The notes beneath the pieces were generated by a model. That model was not told where the DNA came from and did not search any database. It saw only the letters and a list, made by a program, of their open reading frames with translations. A stretch of DNA of 20,333 nt from Ochromonadaceae sp. CCMP2298 (taxonomy: Eukaryota > Sar > Synurophyceae > Ochromonadales > Ochromonadaceae): the NCBI GenBank assembly GCA_026770595.1, contig MU633893.1:1-20333 (forward strand), given 5' to 3'. Of this stretch, positions 1-9,446 are shown piece by piece; position 1 is the first letter of the stretch; each line of letters starts with the position of its first letter. Position numbers and translations under genes: made by a program.

Positions 1-13
1 GGGGGGGGCTTAC

Positions 14-1873
14 ATATCTGCGCAATGACGTGTGCAGTCTTGGCGGTGAGGTGGTCGGAGAAGAAGCTCCAGTTGCACACGGCCTGCACCTGAGAGGCGT
101 CCGTAGACCGTAGACCGAGTTTGATTAACCATGAAGTATAAAATGGGTTTTAAAAAAAAAAGTCAGCATAAGTGTTAAAGGGTGACAAGACCAGATTTGG
201 TCCAGGGAATCGTGATAAATACGTCTTTTGTGTCATTCTAAGCGTACCTGCGCGAAGAAGAAGAGAACCATGAACACCACGTGGAGGGCGAGTTTGTTAC
301 TCTTGCTGGGCACGCTGGGGGGGTGGTGTGGAGGGTGGGTGGTGGTGGTAGTTGTGGGTGGGGGTGGTAGTAGGTGGGGGAGGTGAGTTGAGGGCTGGAG
401 TAAGGGAGGAGAAAAGCACTGGAGGGAGTAGGCGGGATAAAAGAGACATACAGCAGCACACACACGCATCTCACCCCAGAAACCCATTGTCCGTATCGTT
501 CTTCGTCGCCCAGGCCGCCACGAGCCCCACCGCCACCACCCCCAGCACCCAGGCCGCCACCGCAGGCACCCTCGCCAGCACCTTCACCACCCCATGGATC
601 TCCTCCATGGAGGCGCAGTAGAGCAGCGTTGCCACCACGGCCACCCCCACCACCCCCACCACCACGCCTATGATTGTCTTTACTTTCGCGTCTCCTGCGT
701 ACGCGTCGTCGTCTGACGCTACGTCATCGGTTGGCAGCGGACCTGAGTGGGAGTGAGAGTGTTTATGTGAGATTGTGTGCGTATGTGTTAGTTGTGCAGA
801 GTGCAGATGGCAGATAGAGGGTAGATAGATGGCAGATAGATGGTATGTAGAAGCAAGAGCACACCTTGTTGGATCACGTTGACCGTCATGCTCACAGAGC
901 TGAAGGCACTGCCCGACACGTCCGAGAGCTGGGCCACGCCCTTGGCCCGCAGCGTACTCAGGAATAGGCTACTGTCCATCACCAGCCGCAGCACGGCCAC
1001 CACCCCGGCCTGCAGCTCGCCCACGACGTAGTAGGAGGACTGCTCCAGGATGTAGACTGTGTCGTAGCTGATGAGCAGAGTGGGCAGGGCTGCGAGCTGG
1101 CGTCGGCCCGCCCCTACATCTGCACCCTCCTCTACCTCTGCCTCTACCTGTGTCGAGTAGGAGGTGATGCGAACAGATTGGGGGGCCTGGCTGCCCATGG
1201 ACTCAGCTAGGGAATCTTCCAGAGCGGCCCTAGCGGCAGGGTCGATCAGAACAGTGGCCGTGATGTTGGAGAGCAGCTGCTTCGTAGTCAGGGTGACAAC
1301 TGTCATCTGTGCGGTGTATACGGTAGGTTGGGCCGTGGGAGGGACCGTGGGTGCCGGGACAATGGTGGGGCTGGGGGTGCTGGGAGGCGCGTTGGAGGCA
1401 GTGGGGGCGGCAGTGGGGGCGACGGTGGGGGCGGCAGTGGCCTCCGTTAGAATGAAGTCCGGTGTGACGGTGGCTGCTCCGTAGCCCAGCGCCCAAGCCG
1501 CTCGCACAGTCACTGCCCCCCCACCCGCAGCGGGCATCTGCAGCGTCGCGGAAGATGCGACTATGCGCGTCGCAGAGCAACCCCCGCCCGAGAAGGTCGC
1601 TCCCGTAGTCTCAAACACGTACTCACCCGCGATAGAAGACAGCGTAACGGTCAGCGTCTCGCCGGGGGTGTAAGCAGTAAAGGGGAAGACGCTCGCGCCA
1701 CTGCGGCTGATGAGAACAGTACGATCGGTGGTTCTCACCAAATTGCTGCCCATGATGGTGGTGCCCACGGTCATAGGTTTGCTGCATTTGCTGCCGCTGA
1801 CCATTTTGGAGGCGTTACCCGCTACCTCGGAGCAGAGGGCGACCAGCGCCAGCACCAGCAGGTAGATCTTCAT
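14..1873 (-). CDS. Multi-exon membrane protein with signal peptide, Pro/Thr-rich linker and several TM segments (3' end off window)
   Basis: I do not recognise a named orthologue. Inferred exons are 1873-865, 742-475, 314-248 and 89-14, all with GT-AG borders and matching phases (1, 2, 0); the last donor (GTAAG) lies at 13-9, so the gene continues off the left edge. The first ATG, at 1873, opens a hydrophobic signal peptide (MKIYLLVLALVALCSEVAG). An ectodomain of about 120 residues follows, with a beta-rich, Reelin-like look (YTPGETLTV, TFSGGGCSATR, ITE-type end); that resemblance is tentative. Next come a linker rich in PTAAPT/PSTPSPT and an alpha/beta segment containing RRQLAALPTLLISYDTV. 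Similar linker plus RRxLA architectures are common in stramenopile surface proteins. Exon 2 adds an acidic stretch and two TM segments (IIGVVVGVVGVAVVATLLYC; VAAWVLGVVAVGLVAAWA), and exon 3 a third (LHVVFMVLFFFAQ). A cell-surface sensor or receptor-like role is inference only. Confidence 0.7.
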
Positions 1874-2754
1874 CGCTCGTTCGTTCAACTGACGGTGAAA
1901 GGTATCGAAACTCTGCGAGATGCCTGGGTCTGGTAAGAGGCGGCAGAGTAGGATTTAAATGCTCAATCCCCATCGTCCAGCACAGTTGCGGTAGAAGGTT
2001 CTGGGAACGCATAGTTTATCAGCGGATGCATGAGGATTGTGCTTGAGGATTGAGGAGGGTCCAACCCTCTGTCGAAAGGAAGGATTACCCTCACGCGATG
2101 GAAGAACCCATGCGAGAAAGTCGGGAAACAAAAGTTACGCAAAAACACACCCAAATCCGCCTATACGTTAATCGAATAATAGCCTTTTGATGACATAAAA
2201 CGATGTCATGTCCATTTTATAGATCATTTGAGTACAGTAATACATATATTGCACATCTACTGATGAGCTAGGAATCTAGTGCAATATTGCGATATATTCG
2301 GTAATATCGATATTAACGAATATATCGCAATATCGCACTAGCTCGTCAGAAGATGCGCAATACATTAATATATGTGTTAGGTTCCTACTGTAGCAACTAC
2401 TCAAATGATCTATAACATAGATATGACATAAAAGGCTATTATTTCGATTGGCGTCTACTTGACCGGATTTGTGCTGTGGGGTGCAAACCCCAATAACTTA
2501 CAAAATCAGCGTGGGGTGCAAGAGTTTTTTTGGGCAGTGGATGGGGTGCGTGTGGACTCAAGCAGGTGCCTCCCTCCTGCAGATTAGAGACAGTGGTTCA
2601 GTTGTTTGTTGCGAGGGATATCCTGGCCATCGTAGCTACTTCTGTTGCTGCTGCTGGTGGTGTTTGTACTTTCTGCAGACGAAGAGCGCACTCGAGCGAG
2701 CAGTGCCTCCAACACCGGCGAACGCGCTTTCAACCAAAGGGTACTTACAGACGG
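1874..2754. promoter_or_regulatory. Divergent intergenic region between the membrane-protein gene and CIAO1
   Basis: This stretch of about 880 bp separates two head-to-head genes and must hold both promoters and 5' UTRs. An AT-rich ATTTAAAT at 1953-1960, about 80 bp upstream of the minus-strand ATG, could be TATA-like, but this is weak. The middle (2165-2454) is a foldback element described separately. Just after it, GTGGGGTGCAA occurs twice (about 2476 and 2511), with a related ATGGGGTGCG near 2539. The frame of CIAO1 stays open from 2530 to 2754 without an ATG. A CTTACAG at 2744-2750 resembles a splice acceptor, so a 5' UTR intron is possible. Confidence 0.5.
2165..2454. mobile_element. Foldback/MITE-like inverted-repeat element 1
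   Basis: The element is 290 bp, AT-rich and almost completely self-complementary. The outer arms begin ACGTTAATCG.AATAATAGCC at 2165 and end with the complement of ACGCCAATCGAAATAATAGC at 2454. The centre is a 64-nt near-palindrome (2277-2340): 24-nt arms with one mismatch flank a perfect 14-nt palindrome, TAATATCGATATTA (2302-2315). The left arm carries the shared core AGTACAGTA-N9-TTGCACATCT at 2231-2258. The right arm has a version broken up by short insertions (about 2351-2410). No ORF or clear target-site duplication is visible. A non-autonomous DNA transposon is the likeliest identity. Confidence 0.75.
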
Positions 2755-3750
2755 ATGCTGAAGCTTGCCAGCACCTTGGAGGGCCACGAAGCGCGAGTGT
2801 GGCACGCAGCTTGGTCCCCAGATGGCCGCAAGATCGCCTCCTGCGGTGAGGACAAGGTCATCCGTGTGTGGGAAGTAGCAGACCCCACAGTCGACACGCC
2901 GCAGTGCAAGTGCATCTCAACCCTAGAGGAGGGGCAGTCGCGCACCATCCGCTCGTGCGAGTGGTCACCGGACGGAAAGCTGATCGCGAGCGCGTCTTTC
3001 GACGGGTCGGTGGTGGTGTGGATGGCGCAGGACAAGGGTTTCCGTACCTGGGAGAAGATCGCCTCACTGGAGGGACATGACAGCGAAGTCAAGAGCGCCG
3101 CCTGGTCCCACGACGGGAACTTCCTGGCCACCTGCGGGCGCGATAAGAAGGTCTGGGTGTGGGAGCGCCTGATGAGTGGGGACTTCGAGTGCGTAGCGAT
3201 GCTAGACGGACACACGCAAGATGTGAAGTTCGTGCTGTGGCACCCCTCTGCAGATGTGCTCTTCTCCTGCAGCTACGACGACACGGTCAAGGTCTGGCTG
3301 GACGACAACGACGAGTGGTACTGCGCCAGCACGATCACAGGCCACGCCGGCACCGTGTGGGGGCTGGGCGTGGATGCTACGGGCTCGCGACTGGTGTCTG
3401 TGTCTGCCGACAAGAGCGCAATCCTTTGGGAGAGTGAGTCGCCCACAGACCCCGCAGCTGGCTGGCGCAGAGCCGCGACAGTCTCAAACCTCCACGATGG
3501 GGCGATCTACAGCGCCGACTGGAGCCACGCGCACAACGTGGTCGCAACAGGTGGGGAGGACAACTACATCAAGCTGTGTGAGTACAGCCGCCAGGGGGGG
3601 GACGGCCTTCTGCAGGAGAGCTGCGCGGTAGAAGCGCACGAGGGAGACGTCAACTGCGTCCGGTGGAACCCCTCAACTAGCATAGCCAGCTCCCTGCTGC
3701 TGTCCTGCGGGGACGACAACTTGGTGAAGATTTGGAAATACACTCCCTAG
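2755..3750 (+). CDS. CIAO1: Cytosolic iron-sulfur assembly WD40 protein CIAO1/Cia1
   Basis: CIAO1 is the seven-bladed beta-propeller of the CIA targeting complex, which with MMS19 and CIAO2 passes 4Fe-4S clusters to cytosolic and nuclear apoproteins. The 331-residue single-exon protein matches the family length (about 330-340). Seven WD repeats are readable: GHEARVWHAAWSPDG, RTIRSCEWSPDGKLIASASF, GHDSEVKSAAWSHDGNFLAT, HTQDVKFVLWHPSADVLFSC, GHAGTVWGLGVDATG, DGAIYSADWSH and HEGDVNCVRWNPS. ATCGRDKKVWVWE, HTQDVK..WHPS and SYDDTVK are hallmark Cia1 segments and include the conserved Arg of GRDK. ATG 2755 is the first ATG in this frame and gives a family-sized N terminus; the 75 open codons before it lack an ATG and look non-homologous. 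The gene is head-to-head with the membrane-protein gene. Confidence 0.93.
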   Translation: MLKLASTLEGHEARVWHAAWSPDGRKIASCGEDKVIRVWEVADPTVDTPQCKCISTLEEGQSRTIRSCEWSPDGKLIASASFDGSVVVWMAQDKGFRTWEKIASLEGHDSEVKSAAWSHDGNFLATCGRDKKVWVWERLMSGDFECVAMLDGHTQDVKFVLWHPSADVLFSCSYDDTVKVWLDDNDEWYCASTITGHAGTVWGLGVDATGSRLVSVSADKSAILWESESPTDPAAGWRRAATVSNLHDGAIYSADWSHAHNVVATGGEDNYIKLCEYSRQGGDGLLQESCAVEAHEGDVNCVRWNPSTSIASSLLLSCGDDNLVKIWKYTP

Positions 3751-4516
3751 GTGTCTGCTTTTCTCGAATATTAGTGTGTCAGTGTGTGTGTGTGTGTGAC
3801 TTGCCTAGAAGATGTTCAAAGGTCATATTAATGTATGAAATTGTTCTCACAAAGGTAAATAACATCTTCTATGGTGTGATTCTAATTTTATCATTTACAA
3901 AAAAGCTAAAATGCGGGTCCCATGCGTTACAAAAAGGTGGCCACCCCCGACATTAACGTGGCCACCCCCCTGCTTTTCACGCGATTGACATCCATTACAA
4001 TTCAAATTGACTTTCAAAGATGTGCAATACATCAATTACTATACTAAAATTGTATTTAAAATGTATTTAAATCTATATTAGATGAGCTATTGAGATATTA
4101 CTAACCATGAATTGTCTCTCAAGGCGCCAATTCATTGTTACTCAAGGCGCCAATTCATGGTTAGTAATCTCTCAAAAGCTTATATCTAATATAGATTCAA
4201 ATACATTTTATATACAATTTTAGTATAGTAATTGATGTATTGCACATCTTTAAAAGTTAATTTAAATTGTAATGGATGTCAATCGCGTGAAAAACAGGGG
4301 GGTCCACGTTAATGTCGGGTGTGGCCACCTTTTTGTTTCGTATGGGTCCACGTTTTATGCGGTGTCCAACTTTTTTTGGACTGCTTCCACTGTGACAGCA
4401 GCTTGGCGAGTGCCCTTACGCACCGGAAGGGGTCGAGGGCCCACTTCTCCCTTCCAGAAAGGCAAAGATCAGGGTATGGCGCATGGCTCTCACTGTCGTA
4501 GGCCAGGCTGGAAGTG
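3751..4516. other. Intergenic region: CIAO1 3' flank, foldback element 2, sulfotransferase 5' flank
   Basis: The 766-bp gap begins with the CIAO1 3' UTR, which carries a short GT repeat (about 3779-3800). Most of the rest is foldback element 2 (about 3908-4357). About 160 bp remain before the ATG of the sulfotransferase-like gene and must hold its promoter and 5' UTR. No convincing coding segment is seen; ORFs here run through the inverted repeat. Confidence 0.5.
3908..4357. mobile_element. Foldback/MITE-like inverted-repeat element 2 with tandem 23-bp centre
   Basis: Two arms of about 200 bp are reverse complements with few mismatches. Paired stretches include AAAAAGGTGGCCAC, CGACATTAACGTGG, CACGCGATTGACATCCATTA and the whole segment around 4018-4075 against 4170-4249. 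The core AGTATAGTA-N9-TTGCACATCT is intact in both arms, at 4222-4249 (+) and 4018-4045 (-). The centre holds two tandem copies, 23 bp apart, of CTCAAGGCGCCAATTCAT (4118-4135 and 4141-4158), flanked by complementary TTACTAACCATGAATTG segments. The left arm repeats GTGGCCACCCCC. The exact ends and a target-site duplication cannot be fixed by eye. Confidence 0.8.
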
Positions 4517-7372
4517 ATGAAAAGTTCAGACACATGGGTTGTCCGCCTTGCCTTGGGGTGCATTGTGCTCTTGGGACTCCGAGCGCTGATGTACTGGCAT
4601 GTGGGGATCAAGAGGGCTGTGCGTCCGCGGGTCAGTCCGAGCAGCGAGGACGCGGCCCATGCTGTAATCATGCAGTCGCACGTGGTCTGGCACTCCTGCA
4701 CAGGAACCTCCTGCGCGGCTGCGAACCAGCCCCCAAAAGAGGTCGTGGAGCAGTGGCAGGCACATGCGGGGAAGTTCAGATTGAGCGGCAGGCCGATGCA
4801 CATATCCAGCATAACATATGTGGGCGGTGCACTGGGATGGGCCACGGCCTGTGAGGACGAGCACTTGGGACTGCCGGTACCCACCCTACACAGAGCTGAG
4901 TTCGCGCCACAGCCAGCGTCAGCACCAGCTGCTTCGGCGTCAGCGAACAGCATCAACGTGGTGATCTTCTCCGACTGCCCCCTGACCTCCGGACTGCCCA
5001 CTACCGGTATATCTACCACAGCCACATCCACACCTTCCACACCTACATTTAGAGCTACATCCACAGCTGCAGATACAGATACCTATACATCTACATCATC
5101 TACATCTGCATCTACCTCAACATCTGCAGCGCTCAGTGTGTACACATTCTACGACGGGGTGCTCGCCTGCGCCCAAGAGCTGACACAGGCCCACCCACAC
5201 AGTGTGGTCGTGTGGGAGGTGCCAGGCAGAGTACTACAGCTGAAGGGACTCGATCTGCTGCTGCACCAGCACCTTATCCAGACACACCTGCACCGGAACG
5301 GCATCCTGGTCGTGCAGCCAGCGCTGCCGCTGACCACCCAGGCTCTCCACTGTGCTGGGGGCAAAAATGCCTTTCTTTCGGATGGTGGGGGCAGCGGGAG
5401 TAGTGGGGGCAGTAGTGGTAGTAGAGGCAGTGGGGGCACCCCAACTATCATGAAGCTCGTACACCTGCTGACCCAGCAAATGGGTTTTATCCAGGCCTCT
5501 AAGAATCTGGGGGAAGTGCACCCCCGCGAAGAGGTTCAGCTGGTGCAGATGCAGCGGCGCATGGGGGGCCACCGGCTCTGCCCACTGGGAGACAGGCGTG
5601 AATCCACCCCAGCACCCACATCTTCATCACTATCCGGGCCGAAATCTTCATCTGCACCCGCCCCCTGCTCTCTGCAGCGCCTGTGCGGGCCGCTGCTGCT
5701 CACCCGTCGGTACGAGGCCCTTTGCCACCCCCCCTCGGCCCTCACCCACCCCCTGCTGGTAACGGGCCTGGGGGGCGCGGGCACTCACTATGTGGCGAGG
5801 GAGCTGGAATTGAGGGGGTGGCTTGTGCAGCATGAGTCTCTGGATGCAGATGGAAGTGTGGTGAGTGGGGAATACGGCATCTCATACAGCATGCACAATA
5901 CAGCATACATACGATGAATACTTTACAGCCTCCGTAGCCTTATACCCCTTAACTGTTCTCCCTCCCCCCCTCCTCCTCACACACACTCACACCAGAGCTG
6001 GCTCTACGCCGTTAACGACCGCGCCGTCGGACTGCCCTACCCCTACGGCCCCCTTTCCCCCCACTCTCACCCCCGCTTCGGCCTCGTCCTGCACCTAGTG
6101 CGCAGTCCCTGGTCCCAGATCTCGTCTTTCTCGGGACACCACAGGCGTTCTAAAGACTTCGTTATGGCTGCGCAGAGGCTCTTCCCGGAGACGGGGCGGT
6201 TTGAGGAGGTGAGGGGTTTGGGTGCTGTGTGTGGATGCTTCCTCTGCCTCTGTCACTGCCTTGATGCTTACATTAAATCCCACTTCTACCAATCTTAATT
6301 GCTTTTGTTCTGCCTTTAAAATCCTAAACCGATGCCTCCCATTGCCCCCCACCGTCCCCACTCCCACCGTCCCGACTACCAAGGCCTACGCTTTGTCCCA
6401 GGTGTGCCTGAGGGGCGACCCCTGCTCCCTGCACTTCGCTGCACTAACGTGGCTGCACTGGAACCGCTTCGTCCACAGGTATGGCCCTGTCTCTTCTCTG
6501 CTCTGCTCTTTGTTCTGTCCTCGCTGCTCTATGCTCCCTGTACTCACTTCGTTTTGCTTTCTACTCTCTGCTCTCTGCTGAGTTGCGCCTGTCCTCTGCC
6601 CACCGCCTCTGCCCTCTATCCCTCTGCCCCCTGTTATCACTAAACCCTTTCTATTCCTCTGTTTCCCCCCCCTCCCCTCCTCTTCCCCTGTCCCCCCTGC
6701 CCCCGTCCCCATTCTTCCTGTGCCCCCGGCCCCTTCCCCCCTGCCCCTGTCCCCCCTCCTGCAGTTACGCCGACGCCACCTTCCGCGTTGACGATGGGCA
6801 GCAGCTTGTGCAGTACGTGTGCAACGCTGCGCAGGCAGACACACCCGTCGGCGCCCTCCTTCGCCGAGACAAGCACACCTGGTAAGAGGGCATCCCTTTT
6901 TCCTTTCCCCTGCACCCCTGCACCATCCCTCCCCTCTAACCCGTCTCTTGTTTCTGCCTCTACCTCAACCTCTGCCTCTACCTCTATCCCTGCCTCTACC
7001 TCTACATCTGCCTCTTCACGCACAAGCCCTGTGCGCGCATGCCCCTTCGCCCGCTCCTTACCCAACCCAGACACGCAAACCCCAGACTCTCCCGATACGC
7101 CAGACTCCCCGTATACCCCGTATATTAGACATAGAGACAACCCCGGCCTCCTATCCCGCGCCCTCTCCTCTGCCCTCTACTTCGCCCGCTCTGTCATCAC
7201 AGGACACCTCTCCAGCCCCTGCGTGATAGGCAGACGCCGCCACCACCTGCAGCAGCGCACACATATGCAGTTCAACCACTCCCACGTGGCAACAGTGGAC
7301 CCCAGCCTCGCGCAGGCCATCCTACAGGACGCGCAGAAGTACGGGTTCCCCCTAAATTCCCTAGTTCCCTAG
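4517..7372 (+). CDS. Type II membrane sulfotransferase-like protein (five exons, last acceptor uncertain)
   Basis: Likely a Golgi, PAPS-dependent sulfotransferase; acceptor unknown. Inferred exons: 4517-5860, 5996-6208, 6402-6478, 6765-6881 and 7027-7372 (about 698 residues). The first four have good GT-AG borders and compatible phases. The last acceptor (AAG at 7024-7026) is the first phase-compatible AG after a long pyrimidine tract and is uncertain. ATG 4517 precedes one N-terminal TM segment (about residues 8-28). A Ser/Thr-rich stretch (5000-5130) and a Gly/Ser run (5385-5435) lie in a long stem region. The catalytic part starts near residue 415: VTGLGGAGTHYV (5'-phosphosulfate loop) and HESLDADGSV|SW, a pattern seen in bacterial and algal sulfotransferases. 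LHLVRSPWSQISSF follows (3'-phosphate site, R484 and S491/S492), then LTWLHWNRFVHR..DATFRVDD. The loop has GGAGT where many relatives have GRSGT. Confidence 0.72.
5000..5128 (+). repeat. Degenerate hexamer repeat encoding a Ser/Thr-rich stem
   Basis: Imperfect units such as ACATCT, CCTACA and GCATCT run in frame in exon 1 of the sulfotransferase-like gene and encode TSTSSTSASTSTS-type sequence. This fits an O-glycosylated stem region. The same hexamer theme reappears in an intron of this gene (6953-7016). Confidence 0.6.
6953..7016 (+). repeat. Intronic CCTCTA/CCTCTG hexamer repeat
   Basis: Tandem units CCTCTACCTCTGCCTCTACC fill the pyrimidine-rich last intron (6882-7026) of the sulfotransferase-like gene. 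They lie just upstream of the proposed acceptor and could act as its polypyrimidine tract. The same hexamers occur in exons of this gene (about 5080-5128) and antisense to exon 1 of the gene at 14-1873 (about 1117-1152). Confidence 0.65.
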
Positions 7373-7628
7373 TTCCCCTGACGGCAGCCGGCAGACGGCA
7401 GGCAGCAGCTTGAGGGTTACCAGTCCTGTGCATGAGGAGGGTCAGGGCAGTGGTCAAATTGTACACCCTGTAGATTTGTGATATGCTGGTTTATAGGTTA
7501 TTTATCTACGCATGAAGATTGCAAAAGATTATTGCATACTTTTTAGACCGCTTTAAACTTTAACAGATATCCCTGTCCAGTTGGATGTAGCTATACTTCA
7601 AACACAGCTTCTCAGCAACATTGCGCGA

Positions 7629-9446
7629 TTATGCCCCGCCCTTGCCGCGGAACGAGTTGATCCCCCTCTTCCCCATCATGCCCTGCATACCTCTGCCGCC
7701 CATAGCCTCTGACACCATTTTCTTCGTGCCTCTGCCACCGCCCCGGCCCCCAGCACCCAGGCCCACTCCCTGGCTAGACGCGCCAGCCTTCTCACTCTGA
7801 GGGTTGCGCACGGTTTCGTCGATAGACAGGATGCAACAGGCGGCCTCGGTCGCAGAGGCGATCGCGTTGAGCTTGTTCGCCGCGGGCTCCCACACGCCCG
7901 ACTCTAGCGTGTCGCAGATGCCCTCGTTGAGCACGTCCACTCCGAACCAGCGCCCCTCCGTGCCCTTGGCGGTGGCGTGCTCCTTGCGCAGGCGGTTAAG
8001 CACGTCCGTGCTGTCAATGCCGCTGTTCTCCGCCAGGTAGCGGGGGATAACTTCGAAGGCCTTGGCGAACGCGGTGATCACCAGCTGCTGCTTGCCCTGG
8101 ATGGTGCGCGCGTGCATGCGCAGGATGTGCGAGAGCTCCATCTCGATCGCGCCCCCGCCAGCAACGATCTTGCGGCTGGCCAGCGCACGCTTGACGATCA
8201 TGAGCGCGTCGTGCACGGAGCGGTCTGTCTCCTCCAGGAACTGCTCCCCGCCGCCGCGCAGGATGATGGTGGCTGTCTTGGCCTTGGGGCAGCCGGTGAA
8301 GAAGTTGTATCTCTCGTCTCCCACGCCCCTCTCCTCGAACAGCTCGCACTCCCCCAGCACGTCGTCCGTGATCCCGAACACAGACGTCTGCACAGCCGCA
8401 CCGGTCGCCTTGGACACGCGGTCGAGGTCGTCGTTCGCCACGCGGCCGGCGCAAAAGACGCCGCGGTCTGCGAAGTACTGCGTTCCCAGGTCCCCGATGG
8501 GCAGGCGCGAGAGGATGATCTTGGCCCCGCACTCGAGGCACTTGTCCAGCTTCTCGTAGATGATGGACCACTCAGCGTCCACGATGGACTGGTACTGATC
8601 GGGGTCCGTGATACGCACCTCTGCATTCTCCTTCTCGGATTTCAGCTCGAGCTCCACGTTGAGCAGGAGGATCTTGGGGTTGGTAAGGGTCTTGGGCTGC
8701 TGCTCGAAGCCCGCATATGAGAAGGTCTTCTTGAAGGCCACGCCCTGCACCAGGTGGCTATCCGTCACAGATCCGCCGGTGATCTTCTTAATACCTACGA
8801 GCTTGATGTCGCACATGCCTGGGTCCAGGTGCATGACTGCGTCCACCACCATGGGCGCGAAGAGGCCCTTCTGGCGAGCGATGAGCTTGCTGTTCAGCGC
8901 CGTGCCCGCGCACTTCTCCAGCAGCATTCTGAATCTTTCGTCCTCGTACGATACAGCGATCTCCTCGGTCTTCTTGAGGGCGATGGAGCAGGCCTCTCTG
9001 AGGCCCTTGATGATGACTCTGGGGTGCAGGCCGTCCTCGACGAAGTCCTTGACCTCCTTCAAGATCTCCGCAGCCAGCAGCACCACAGAGGTCGTGCCAT
9101 CGCCCACCTCAGCGTCCTACATAAAATAAAAAAGGTTATTTGATTGCTCCTGCAAAGGACGAAGTGTTGTAACGTTACCAACCTGTGCCATGGAAATATC
9201 AACGAGGGTCTTGGCAGCGGGGTGGACGATGTCAAGCAGGCGCATAATCGTTGCACCATCGTTCGAAATGGTGACCCTTTGGCCATCGTAAACAAGCTTA
9301 TCCATTCCTCTCGGGCCCAAGGTGGTCCTGATGGTCTCAGCAACAGCCATGCAGGCATTAATGTTTGAAACTATTTGAGACTTCCCCTGGCTCGTGTCCG
9401 TTCCCTCCCGGAGCAGGATGATCTGAGGCTGAAATGCTGAGTTCAT
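7629..9446 (-). CDS. CCT7: T-complex protein 1 subunit eta (CCT7), cytosolic chaperonin
   Basis: CCT7 is one of eight subunits of the TRiC/CCT ring, which folds actin, tubulin and WD40 proteins in the cytosol using ATP. Exon 1 is 9446-9183 and exon 2 is 9116-7629; the 66-bp intron is phase 0 and joins DISMAQ to [10 protein letters not shown]. The protein is 583 residues. Chaperonin signatures are present: [23 protein letters not shown] (about 93-98, nucleotide-binding and catalytic Asp), [24 protein letters not shown] and [13 protein letters not shown]. Eta-specific text includes [27 protein letters not shown] and QYFADR. It is longer than the usual 540-550 residues because of a Gly/Arg/Met-rich C-terminal tail (GGRGGGRG...[14 protein letters not shown]). 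ATG 9446 is followed at once by the family-like [20 protein letters not shown]. The gene is head-to-head with the CFAP141-like gene and tail-to-tail with the sulfotransferase-like gene. Confidence 0.96.

Noticed and set aside
2165-4357. Inverted repeats as CRISPR arrays or tRNA genes
   Set aside because: There are no regularly spaced direct repeats with unique spacers and no tRNA A/B box or cloverleaf, and the window is clearly eukaryotic.
4309-5064. Long minus-strand ORF of about 250 codons opposite the sulfotransferase-like gene
   Set aside because: It is an antisense shadow of a GC-rich exon and runs into foldback element 2. The plus frame has a TM segment and a catalytic domain downstream.
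6386-6844. Minus-strand Gly/Arg-rich ORF over the sulfotransferase introns
   Set aside because: Its composition simply reflects the reverse complement of C/T-rich intron sequence.
7977-8720. Plus-strand ORF opposite CCT7
   Set aside because: It is antisense to a highly conserved chaperonin frame and has no domain of its own.
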